From Phoronis ovalis (taxonomy: Eukaryota > Phoronida > Phoronidae): a DNA stretch of 12,261 nucleotides. Positions 1 through 10,300 of the stretch are shown one piece after another. The position numbers and the translations under genes are program-made. The notes under the pieces are model-generated. The model worked only from the letters and a program-made list of their open reading frames with translations. It had not been told where the DNA came from and did no database searches. The stretch covers positions 3,865 to 16,125 of the forward strand of contig JAOXYB010024814.1 in assembly GCA_028565635.1 (NCBI GenBank), in the 5' to 3' direction. Numbering within the stretch: the stretch's first letter is position 1; every line of letters starts with the position of its first letter.

Positions 1-411
1 AAGTCAACTACCTTTGTTTTCACATTGTTCACCCGAACGAATTCTTGCTGTCTAATCGAAAGAAAATTACATGCGTAAGAAACGGAAAAGTGAATCCCTT
101 TGATAATTAAACAATAACATAGTTATCTTTCCTAGCTGGAAAATCGAGCATTCGTCATCCAGATCTTATGGGTGCTGTGAACAAATTAATTTATTTTTGA
201 AAAATCTCTGAAGGCTCTTTGATAATGTCTGATGACCATAAAAAGCCTAGTACTTGTATTAGGTTTGTTGAAAACAATTGAAAATTATTACGCGTATTCT
301 TTCACGCGCGTACATTATTAATTAAAGCTGAACTAATTCTAAATTAAATATACTTTAAGCGTTTTTAATTGAATTTGATAAGAACCGATAATAATCGGTC
401 ATTTATTTTTT
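1..411. other. upstream non-coding DNA, nothing recognised
   Basis: AT-rich sequence without a long open frame on either strand. No splice-framed coding segment or repeat was recognised. Confidence 0.6.
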
Positions 412-500
412 CCCGCCACATAGGTCGGCAGGATTTCAATCCAGGATTCCAATCTCCGGTTACCAGTTAGAGCCTAGCGCATTGAATTAGCCGGGGCACC
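412..500 (-). repeat. tRNA-derived SINE-like fragment
   Basis: Read on the minus strand from 500, the sequence goes ggtgccccggctaattcaat, then gcgctaggctctaactggta, then a B-box-like ggattgaaatcc and ctgccgacc. This order, a degraded A box followed by a GCGCTAGGCTCTAACTGG block and a B box with paired GG and TCC, is that of tRNA-derived SINE heads in many invertebrates. It does not fold as a clean tRNA: the T-arm-like motif is partly doubled and the acceptor ends do not pair well. No obvious tail or target-site duplication was found. It also stands out as less AT-rich than its surroundings. Confidence 0.45.
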
Positions 501-988
501 GTTCACTTTTAAAGTGCTACCCAAATGGCATGAGTTCCGGCTATTTTTCCATTTTCGATAATGAGAGGTAAGAATATTTTTACAAAAAGAACATATAATA
601 CTATTTATAACCAGACAGTTTAATTAATCCTTTTTAATCTATGATTTCCTTTATTTTTTCAGAAAAACCTTTTCTCATAAACAGTGTGTACTTTTATTTA
701 AAATACATTTTTAGGCTGCAAATGCTGTAGGGAGTCTTTAACCTTCCCTTTTAATAGACAATTTTTGTATGATACTTATACAATCTCCTGATGAAAATGT
801 TAACTTGCATGTCAGGCGTATCCTAGTGGTGTAATGTTAATAGTTAATACAAAGACTAAATACCCGTAAGTCACAAATTTGCACCCATAAATAAATTTTT
901 GTTGTACCTGAGACTAAAATTGCTAAAACAATCTTTTTCGTGACAAACCATGCATGTCTAAATTTAATTTAAATCATACAGAGAGCTC

Positions 989-1010
989 ATTTTCACTTTA
1001 ATGTGAAAAT
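989..1010. repeat. short inverted repeat
   Basis: attttcac and gtgaaaat form a perfect 8-bp stem around a 6-base loop. No function can be inferred. Confidence 0.5.
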
Positions 1011-1743
1011 AACAGTAACTACTCGTTAAGATCCGGCAACAAGATTTATATATATTATGTGTGATCGTATTAATTGTCCTAGACAAACTAAATCTGTAGA
1101 TTTTTTAATATTTATATTTCAGTTTTTCTAGGATAGCAATATTTATGTAAATTAATCTCAAAGAGAATTAGAAAATTGCCGTTTTTATCAAAGGGTAATT
1201 TTGTCAGTTACTAATTTTTTTCATAATAGATTATGTAACCTCTTGGTATTCCGGACGATGTTAGTTCCTGTTTTTTCTCTCTCAAACAATACTCAACAAA
1301 AATATATTTGGAATAATGTTTTTTTTTGTGTATTGTACTAAAATAATGGTTTAGAAAAGAGTGAGAGAGAATTTTAGTTCTAACGTAATATTTAGGTGGT
1401 TGGCAAGGAAAATGTTCACCTCAAGAAACAGATATAACTATTCTCGTTTACACAATACTTCACAGAGATCGCGCTAATCATTGGCGATTTGCGTAAAAAT
1501 TAACACCTGAACTTCCGCTCTGTCTTGTCGAAAACACATCAGATAGAATTAATATCTAAAGTGCAAAATTTAATATAATTAGTTAAATCTTACTATAGTA
1601 CCGTAAATCTTAGCTCTAGGCTGATTTGTCAAGAAATATATATTCATTTTAGAAGAAAAATAAATGTTCATATACGTTACAATCATCGTTATATTTTAAT
1701 GCGCGTCTGATAAGTTACTCATCACCAGATTAGGCAAGCCTGA

Positions 1744-1767
1744 TCTATTATATAATTATATAATAGA
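1744..1767. repeat. perfect 24-bp AT-rich palindrome
   Basis: The sequence equals its own reverse complement across all 24 bases, centred on the AATT at 1754-1757. Such palindromes arise in TA-rich DNA and can also mark transposon or slippage sites. No flanking duplication is evident. Confidence 0.7.
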
Positions 1768-2526
1768 GTTTTAAACCGGGCTAAAGGGCATAGGTAATTT
1801 ATGAAATTATATAGACTAAAAATATACAACTAGATTTTTCGTAATCTAATTCGGTAAGTACAGGACTACACATGTGGCTCATCATACCTTGTAGCATGCG
1901 CCTCTCCGGGTTAAAGTGATCCCTTGAGATAAGGTAGCTTTTAAGGTATAGTACCCTTTACTAGAAGAAGATACCACGTTATTGTTTCGCAGGTGACCGT
2001 GTACATTTTAAATACAGTCGCTTAATTTGATTCCAAGATTAGTTTTAATCTTCCTTGATGTAGAATATGTTCTGAGAAAAAGTACACCCGAAAATTAAGA
2101 ACCTGTAGCAGGTTACAGCTTCACAGTCCTAAATTTGACTTTAATTTGTATTATGACAAGTTAAATTACAAACTGCGATCTGAAGATACCAGCAATAAAA
2201 TGAACGAAAATGAATTTTAAAAACATAGAGGTCTATTTGTACCTGTATTCAGACACACTTTATGTCGACTCTATTGTTTACTAACTCAGGTGTGTGCAGT
2301 AATTTGTTCCTGATTCGCAATAACGCCTATGCTTGGACATGAAATAAAACCACACGTAATTTATTCTTGTTTTAAAAACTGCCCATATCAGTGCAAATAG
2401 ATCATTTATTTCGATACTAGGAAGAGGGAATCTATCATATCATCATTATAACACACAAATCTACTTCCTATTGCATATTGAATTACAATTTGATTTTCTA
2501 GTAAATATCGCGATCTAATGATACTC

Positions 2527-2551
2527 TTAATTAGCGAGATCTGCTAATTAA
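2527..2551. repeat. inverted repeat carrying two TAATTA cores
   Basis: ttaattagc and gctaattaa are perfect 9-bp arms around the 7-base spacer gagatct. Each arm contains a TAATTA homeodomain core, so the element could bind a pair of homeodomain proteins. It lies 1.8 kb before the start codon. Confidence 0.6.
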
Positions 2552-3676
2552 AAACAACTTTAAAACAAAGTAATGGCGACAATTACGAAGTAATACTCCT
2601 TATACTGTGATTATTTCCATGAAAAGTATTTACAAAAGAGTGATATATGATGTTTAGCTTAAGGATATTTAAGTAAAAGTGGAAAATAATTCGCATTAAA
2701 TTAATTAAAACGGTTTCATATGGATTTAATCAGAGATGGCAATATTTATTAAATACAAATCGTGTTTTAGAGCAAGAGCAGGTGGGTACCTGATACTGTT
2801 AATTTATTATTTTACTTAACTGCATTTTGTCGACAAAAAACATTTGATTTCTCCTTTTTTTTTAAACATTTAGGAGTCGTTTTTATTGTCATTAGAGTAT
2901 TAAATTTACTAATTTGCGCTTTGGCGAAAGTTTAATATTTTTACACAGTTCTAATAAATCGCTTGCCAATATCGCTTAAATGTCAATATTTTTCAATCAT
3001 TTCATTACAACCTAGTTTTTCAAAATTGCAATTTGTAATCTACATATATACATATTTGCGTCTTTCCCATTTTCCATTGAATTTGTGACAATTCGATAAT
3101 TAACCTGCCGAAACGTGCTATTTCCAGCCGTATGATCAGCAGCATAGCAATTAGTTTTTCATAAGTATACTAAACACTTCATACTGCAAATTTGAATAGC
3201 GACAAGTTTTACAAAATAGGAATAATTTCAGAAACCACAAATTACCGAAGTCTACTTTTAGATAAAACTGTGTGTGGTAACTCCACTGCGTGAGGTCATT
3301 TCTTTGCCTTTAAACAAAAATAAACACATTAAACCCCATAAACTAGGTCTGTACGTGCGAATTATCCGTTTTAGGTAAGTTACTAGTAATAATTTACGTC
3401 ACATAATTTAACTGACTAATAACTGCATAATTTATATGTTATTCTTAGTACTGTTTGTATTTATTATATATAATTACTTTTTTTAAATGTTACGTACTTA
3501 CAGATTACAAATTAATTTAAAAATTGAACATATATTCGAATGGTAATATTGTCGTAGACCTATAATATAGGCTAATAAAATTATACGGAGGCTTACTTAA
3601 TATAATTATGTATGAGTATCGAATCATAAGTGAGTTACTATATAACATTTGTTAAATCGTGTGGGAAACTCATTTC

Positions 3677-3684
3677 ATTTGCAT
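3677..3684 (+). promoter_or_regulatory. POU octamer match (ATTTGCAT)
   Basis: An exact octamer about 650 bases before the Drgx start codon, with a Brn3-like gcataattta further up at 3425-3434. POU-class factors share sensory-neuron programmes with DRGX in vertebrates, so a regulatory role is plausible. Single short matches in AT-rich DNA are weak evidence. Confidence 0.2.
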
Positions 3685-4236
3685 CAGCTATCGCAGGTAC
3701 ACGTCCAATACAGACAATATATGGATTTTTACTATGTAGAATATGTAGGATATCAGTCGTAGTGGAAACACGATTACTATAACAGAACATTATTTTTACT
3801 ATTTTTTCTAAAACTGTATGTTGTTGTATTTGTGGATTATGATTTTGTTATTTTTTTGTACTTTGCATCAGCGAGTACATATCGAATGATGTATGTTCGG
3901 TTTATGTATTTTTGTTGTTACAAGCTTGCAAGGCTAGATTTACAAGGAAATGATGTTTATAAATAATGTGTTCATTTTACTAGCTTTAATGACGCTGTTA
4001 AATAATAGATCTCGATTGTACGCAACAGCCAATTTGCAATAATAGTACATTACAAAAAATAGTTCGATCTAGCAGTGCTAAACATTAGAAATTGTATTTA
4101 AATATTTTGGTGGGTTTTTAAGTTATAATATAAATATTACAACTTGTAATTAGTGGTGAAGTAACACAATGCTTCTTTATATACACATTGTGAATGGTCT
4201 ACAGTGTAACATAGAACAGAAGCTCAAGCTAGCAGT

Positions 4237-4245
4237 TATATAAAA
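4237..4245 (+). promoter_or_regulatory. possible TATA box of Drgx
   Basis: TATATAAAA lies 88 bases before the A of the start codon. Initiation about 30 bases downstream, near 4267, would leave a 5' UTR of roughly 65 bases. The genome is AT-rich, so a chance match is likely. The splice-acceptor-like sequence ending at 4292 offers a competing explanation of the 5' end. Confidence 0.25.
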
Positions 4246-4263
4246 ATTGTATTTTTTAAAACT

Positions 4264-4292
4264 TTCTAATTTTGATTTTGTTTCTCTTGTAG
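4264..4292 (+). promoter_or_regulatory. possible 3' splice site of a 5'-UTR intron
   Basis: A branch-point-like ctaat at 4266-4270 is followed by a pyrimidine-rich tract (tttgtttctcttgtag) that ends in AG at 4291-4292. It looks as good as the acceptors of the coding exons. If used, exon 1 would be 4293-4399 with 40 bases of 5' UTR, and the promoter would lie upstream at an unknown place. No partner donor can be chosen by eye. Confidence 0.4.
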
Positions 4293-4332
4293 TGAAGTTA
4301 CGAACTGAAAAAAAAATCGACGCAGAAGAATC

Positions 4333-4399
4333 ATGTTTTGTTTTCATTGTCCGCCCTCTATGCATCCATCTCGAGTGGACTACAGCTCATCCACTCCGT
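4333..4399 (+). CDS. Drgx: Drgx coding exon 1: conserved N-terminal peptide
   Basis: Twenty-two codons plus one base, starting [15 protein letters not shown] and ending SSSTP. The short MFxFHCPP start is a DRGX hallmark as I remember the family, and it fixes the start codon. An in-frame TGA at 4306-4308, with no other ATG between, supports 4333 as the initiator. The exon ends at a consensus donor, gtaagt at 4400-4405. Its leftover T combines with AT from exon 2 to make tyrosine 23. A competing GT at 4398 would shift the frame and is a poorer donor. The exon is too short to be found by ORF length. A longer, out-of-frame open frame covers the same bases and should not be mistaken for the gene. 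Confidence 0.9.
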
Positions 4400-7300
4400 G
4401 TAAGTTTATTTTACATTTTTTGCTCTCATAATATCTTATGACCTAATGAAATCAAATACTTGACTTTTCGGCTAGTACTGGTTTTCGCATGGACAGCTTT
4501 GAATGAAAACAATTGATCATCAATATCGTACTCCACATAGGACAGAGTGGACCTAGGAAGGAGAAACCTTTTATATTTTCATACCTCGGTATATATATTT
4601 TCATGTTCTGTACATCATATATATACTAGAATTTTTCTTTTCTTGACACAGACCAATGGACATTCTGCTGAGTTTGCATCCGGTTATATCTTTAGAAGTA
4701 TATTATATAATTATGATATACATGTATATATATATATATATATTTTTTAAATAAGCAGATAAATTATGTATAACATTACCATTTCAAGCAATAGCACATT
4801 ATTAACTCGCCTTGCATGACCGGTACTCTTTGATTATAGAGGTGGAGTGTTGAGGTTAAGGTTTCTCAAGTCTGGTGTGTGTACATGCGTCGTGAACAGT
4901 TGGTATCACATATATAGATATACTTATATATATAATATAATATAATATTACGCATCTGTCCAAAATTAAATTGAGTTTTAAATAATTTATGAATTTATAT
5001 TTATACAGTTAGCATGGCATTATATAACATACTTATAACAAAAACAGACCAAAATAAGTTTGTATATTGTTACAGTATTTGCTTTTTGTACACATGATCA
5101 TCATGCATTTCATGTGTTAGTTGCGTAATAAAATTCTATTCTGCAACACCACCTGTTTGTTTTACAGTAGATCAACAAAGGGGTCGGTCATCAATCCGTT
5201 CTTTTAATAGATAACTAACTGTTGAAAATGAACCCAGAATTTATCTTTTTACAGATTCTTACCCCATGCATTCCGATATTCACGAGGACGCGTTCGCACG
5301 ACGCAAACAACGACGCAATCGAACGACTTTTACTCTTCAGCAGGTGCGTCATTTTTTTTATTTTGAACTTAATTTAATTATCAATGAGCTTAATCACATT
5401 ACTGTTTTTACAACACATGAACGTGCTATATCCTTTGAATTATGGCTTATGTAACACGACTCTAAAATGCCAAGACGACGAGGCGTTGAAAAAATAATTA
5501 AAATTTCCTTTTAATATTATCACGGTACCGTTTTGTTAACCACCTGAATAAAACGTTTCGGTGAACAATAACATACAGAAAATCTCGATGTATCGGTTCT
5601 AATTAACTATACATGAATCAATGTTTTGTGCAATACGCTATATAGAATTGTTAAGCAATTAGTACATAGTACCGGCATATTAATACACGTATTTTTTTTC
5701 TTTTTTCGGGGGGAGTGGCGTTTTAATTTTGCCGGGTGTTTTGTAATGTCAACACGTTGTACTTTCTGACTAAAACAATAAAATTCCAGAGATTATTACA
5801 TTTTTTGAAAAAATCGGAATTTGAATTCGGGCTTATTTGCCACATAAATAGTGCGATTCATGGGTCGATTTTGGTCTAACACGCTGGTAATGTATGAAAG
5901 AGTGTACGCTCACATTATCAAGAGATAATAGTTCGGGAAAAGTTGCTCCATTTGATATGTGCATGAACGTTACAACGTTTTTCTACTGACTTGGATGGGG
6001 AGTCTAATGATGTACTTAGGCCCTATGCATTTTCTAAGTCAGTGGCGGATCTAATGCTCGTTGCAAAAGGCATTTTTTTTTAGTTTTAGAACAGAAGCAG
6101 GGTTGCGTAACCAAATTGCAAAATCAACTTAATACTTTTAATCTAAAAATAAACATATAGGATTTATATGTTCACTGCTGCATATGTTTCTTAAATACCG
6201 TGTTACTTATATAGTTTAATTCTTATGGAATTGGTTTTTGTGCCATTCTCAACCTAGTAATCGTGTATTTTACCTTTTACAGTTAGAAGAATTGGAAAAG
6301 GCGTTTTCCCAGACACATTACCCAGATGTTTTCACAAGAGAGGAACTTGCTTTGAGGATAAGCCTGACAGAAGCACGTGTGCAGGTAAGATCAATGTTTG
6401 ATGGCAACGCTTTATTATTTTCTATTCACTTTACATTCGGAGCACAGGCTTTCCAAAAAAGATAAACAAAAACGATGTAGCACGGTTTTACAAAGCAGTT
6501 ATTGTTGGTTTTATTGCCTGTGCGAGAATACATTGATAAATGTGGGTAAGCACACATTTTACAAGAAAAAAAAGGTGACAGTTACTGAAGATTTGATGTA
6601 ACAAAGCTCGAGGCTTTTATTTACATTAGTTTCTGAACTTTTGAAACCGGACAGGAATGCTCACTAGTTCTAACTACTTGCTACCGATCGATGTCAAAGC
6701 AAAAGAAATAAAAAATTATGGTCAGAACGTGGTATGAGCACACCGATGTTCTCCTTCCGTACGTTAAAGCAGTGAAATATTTAGTCGACTAATAAGGTTA
6801 GCTGAAAAAAAGCTCGCAAATATCTTTTAATAAAATTACATTGAAGATGATCGAATTAGCGTAAGTTGATTTCCAGCAAATGGGGTATTTATTGACAAAC
6901 ACAGGCCAGACATTTTTTATCTTTGCATAAAAATTAATTCTCCCTGTGTATAGCATAATGCTTTAATAGGGCATTTGAGTTTATATCATACAGAATTGGT
7001 ATGTAGCGATCTAGGGTTTATCCTTATGCTCTGCGCCTTACGGAAAAAACAGATTCAGACGAAACGATACAGAAGTTGTACCTTACTGAAACACTGTTTT
7101 AAATTGTGACAAACGAAGGTTCTGTTACTTGTTTTATTTTGTAACGTTTGTTTTCTTTTGCTATTTTTTGACTACATTTCTTCTATGTAATAACCTAGGC
7201 AGAATTTTAAAGGAAGACATCCATTTTACGAAGTATTACTTACAGTTCTCGGAACCCTAGCAGAGCGTTACATAGACAATTTAATTTTATGGAATAATAC

Positions 7301-10300
7301 ATAGGAATAAGCAGGATTAATTGTACATAACTGCATTGAAATGAACGTTAATTCTATTACACCAATCTAATTATTCCATTAATCCCGTGCACTTGTTTTA
7401 ATCTGACGCATTATATACCAAACAAGTAAATTTTTCTTTACAGTAAAGATAAAATTGAAAATAATAAACTTAAAACTATTATCTAGTACCGAAAAATAAC
7501 AACTTTGTTAAAATTATTTTCAAAAAACTACAATGTCCCTCAAAGGTACCTAATGTGATTACGTTAAAATTGAATTTTCTTGAAATACAACATTACATCG
7601 TATCTTTTCCCCAGTGATAAGTTGTACATTGCAGACAAGAGATCTAAGCATATTGAATTAAAGCATTAATATTGTATAATTGAATTTACATGTATTAAGA
7701 TGAGAGAACTCATGCCGTGCATCAGAAGCAAGTCACAATAATTAAATTACCGTAACACGCCATGAGCTTGCGGAAACTGTAACGCGGAAAAGAATGGTGC
7801 ATTGTGCGCGTTTCGGCAAGTGAGCGTAATTACATTAAGATTTCGTTGCGAGTAAACTATACTGCTAATGGAGAAATTCGAGAATGTTTCAGTGACGAAT
7901 TTATCCGGTAATTTATGGGTGAATAATTTTGTGCGGCGCGGTCGGTAGTTCTACGATTAGTCGCCATAACATAAAAGATCCCTATCGTGTATGGATGTAA
8001 AACATCTCTAAGCATTTAGAATTATCCAAATGATTAATATTATTACAAAAATAGGCCCTAGTTGTTTTGAATTGTATCATGCAGAGCACTGGAATTATTT
8101 CATACTATTCAAGTTAGAGATTGGAGTGAAACGGAATGAACGATTAAAATACGCATCATTTAATTCAAAATATGTAAATCTTATGTTTGATTGTGGTACT
8201 TTGAGAAGGTAACAAGAAAACTAAATGTCAAAAAGACTTTTGATTTAATAAGGTAATGCACCTTTAGTGTGAAGACATCTGAGATTGTATCATGTTGGGA
8301 TCACGTGACAGTGGCGGATATAAAAGTAACCCGTACACTGGGACTCTGTCGCGACATCTACGTATACAGGCAACTTGCTAACTAAAATGTCAACGTCCGC
8401 CTGTAAATCTGCCACCAAGAATAGTAATTAAAAAACATAAAAATGAAGACAGTTGATGGAGTAGGGAAACCGATATGGACGGGGGCTGGCGCCACTGCTC
8501 TTACCATATTTCATAACATTACAGCAAAGGGTAGAAAGAAACCAAGCACAAAGTCGTTGCCGGAGCCTTCGTCGCTCGGAAAAGCCTTAGTAATCATGCA
8601 GACTCTGCAACTTCGCTACAAAGTGCCATTTAACACTGTGATTACTATAGCTATTAGCAATTTTTTCGCCCTCCGATCCGAAGATACTGCCAGCAATGGG
8701 AACTGTAAATCGCCATGCCATTCACACACGGACCAGGCATTGTGACGGTTTTTCCGTTATCTAAGATCTAACATCCATCTCAAAACATGATTCTTTATTA
8801 TATACGCGTATCTCACGCCCCGATCACCTCGTCACGTGGCTGGAATTATCTCCCGCGCCAACACATCTTTCCTACTAACACTCTTACGTTCAAGGGTTTA
8901 AGTAGAAATCATGAGACAGCAACACACACATTAGTCTTAAAAAAATGAACACAAAAAATAACAATAAATTGGCTTCGAATAAACATCATATGCATTCTTT
9001 TATATATATATATGCAATCTTTTTTGTTTCTTCGAAATATGAACGCCACAAAGCTTCTCTCGGAATATCGTTATTTTCCGGGAAGACTGGAAATTGCATA
9101 TCTTAACTCCTTTTCTAGTAATTAGCCATTACGTGATTGAATCATGTCTGAAGTATTGAATCTTTTAAGAATTCAATCCGATTTACAGGTACTAATGCTT
9201 CAACAATGGAGCTCAACACCTTAGTCACGGCGCTATTTTATTAATATTTCATTAAGCAGATTATATTTTTTCATACACATTACATTTATTAATTCTCTGT
9301 ATAACGATGTGATAAATGAACTTTGTGAAATTCTGCAAAAACTATGGAGCGCGGACGATAACATTTTGTGGATTCATGAAAAACAGCCAACTAAAAGTAA
9401 ATAACTTTATAAAGATGTATATTCATTTACAGTAATAATAGCCAATAACCCTCGACATACATGTATATTCAGTATAGTTCTGCTAGTAAAGCACGCAAAT
9501 TCAACAAGACGGCGTGGTAATTACACTTTATGGAATTCCGTTGGGCTAAAGTAATTTTTTTCCTTAACAAACGATGTCCTTTTTAACAATAAGTCTAACA
9601 TGATCTAACCAGTTTTTATTTTTTTAAGAAGTTTTCAGAAAATAAAAATTATCAAAATAATATTTGATAATTTTATTCCGCTGAATTTACTATGCAATTT
9701 AACTAAAACGTAGACAAAACAATCAGTAATTAAAAAAACTATATCGCCCCTGCAAATCATTATGAATTACGTTTTAATCCAACAAGTAAATAAAATGCAA
9801 AATAGATTAGATGTCATGATATAGTCTAACTATTTAAATGAATGTTGATTACTTTTGCCTTTAGGGATGATTAATATTAATTTTGACCGCATGTAATTAG
9901 TTTTTATAATCCGATTTAATTCAGTCCTGTAAAATTAAATTTTAATATCTGATATTGTTACGCGGAATTATGCCCCCAACTTTTGCGGACTCGTTTCAGT
10001 GTTCTCGCATGATATTTTAGTGATTTCTGTCTCAGCTGCAGGGAATGCAATAAACTCGTGTTGCATAACGTCCAGACGGTGGTCAGGTACCGAAACTACA
10101 AATGGTATTTTGGAATTAATGTCCCTACGTGTATAGGCAACCGAATCAGCAGTGGGTGTGCATAAACACAAAACATTAAACAAATTTCTTAAGAACAAGT
10201 TTGTGGCTATTTCGATATTTTAAAAATAATATGAATGAGAGGTTTCTGCGGGTACCGCTTATGCCTAATCTTATCTAAAAAGCGGGTGTCAAAATAGCAG

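Larger units (their letters stand above)
501..4230. other. upstream flank of Drgx, no gene seen
   Basis: About 3.7 kb of AT-rich DNA with no open frame of 60 codons or more. It probably holds the promoter and cis-regulatory DNA of the homeobox gene, possibly with a non-coding first exon. The items worth naming are three perfect inverted repeats (989-1010, 1744-1767, 2527-2551) and a POU octamer ATTTGCAT at 3677-3684. Confidence 0.6.

Noticed and set aside
412-500. A functional tRNA gene on the minus strand
   Set aside because: The B-box region is partly doubled, the A box is degraded, and I could not pair the acceptor or anticodon stems convincingly. A SINE remnant fits better.
4247-4441. 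Open frame of 64 codons over coding exon 1
   Set aside because: It is in another frame from the MFCFHCPP start and runs through the gtaagt donor. The minus-strand frame at 4177-4365 is a shadow too.
4700-4950. TA-rich tracts as a regulatory element or origin
   Set aside because: They read as ordinary dinucleotide microsatellites in an AT-rich intron.
5266-5454. Open frame of 62 codons starting at Met27 as an independent small protein
   Set aside because: Only its first 26 codons are real, as exon 2 of the homeobox gene. The rest is intron 2 read through the donor at 5344.
5692-5716. T-run followed by G-run in intron 2 as a structured signal
   Set aside because: A homopolymer junction with no pairing partner or motif. 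Sequencing or slippage effects are enough to explain it.
6238-6465. Open frame of 75 codons containing LEELEKAF as a separate gene
   Set aside because: It is exon 3 (6283-6384) with intron sequence on both sides. The splice sites are clear and the homeodomain is completed by exons 2 and 4.
7349-7385. Cluster of four TAAT/ATTA cores as a homeodomain enhancer
   Set aside because: TAAT cores are everywhere in DNA this AT-rich, and the spacings do not match the preferred dimer site. It is not distinguishable from background by eye.
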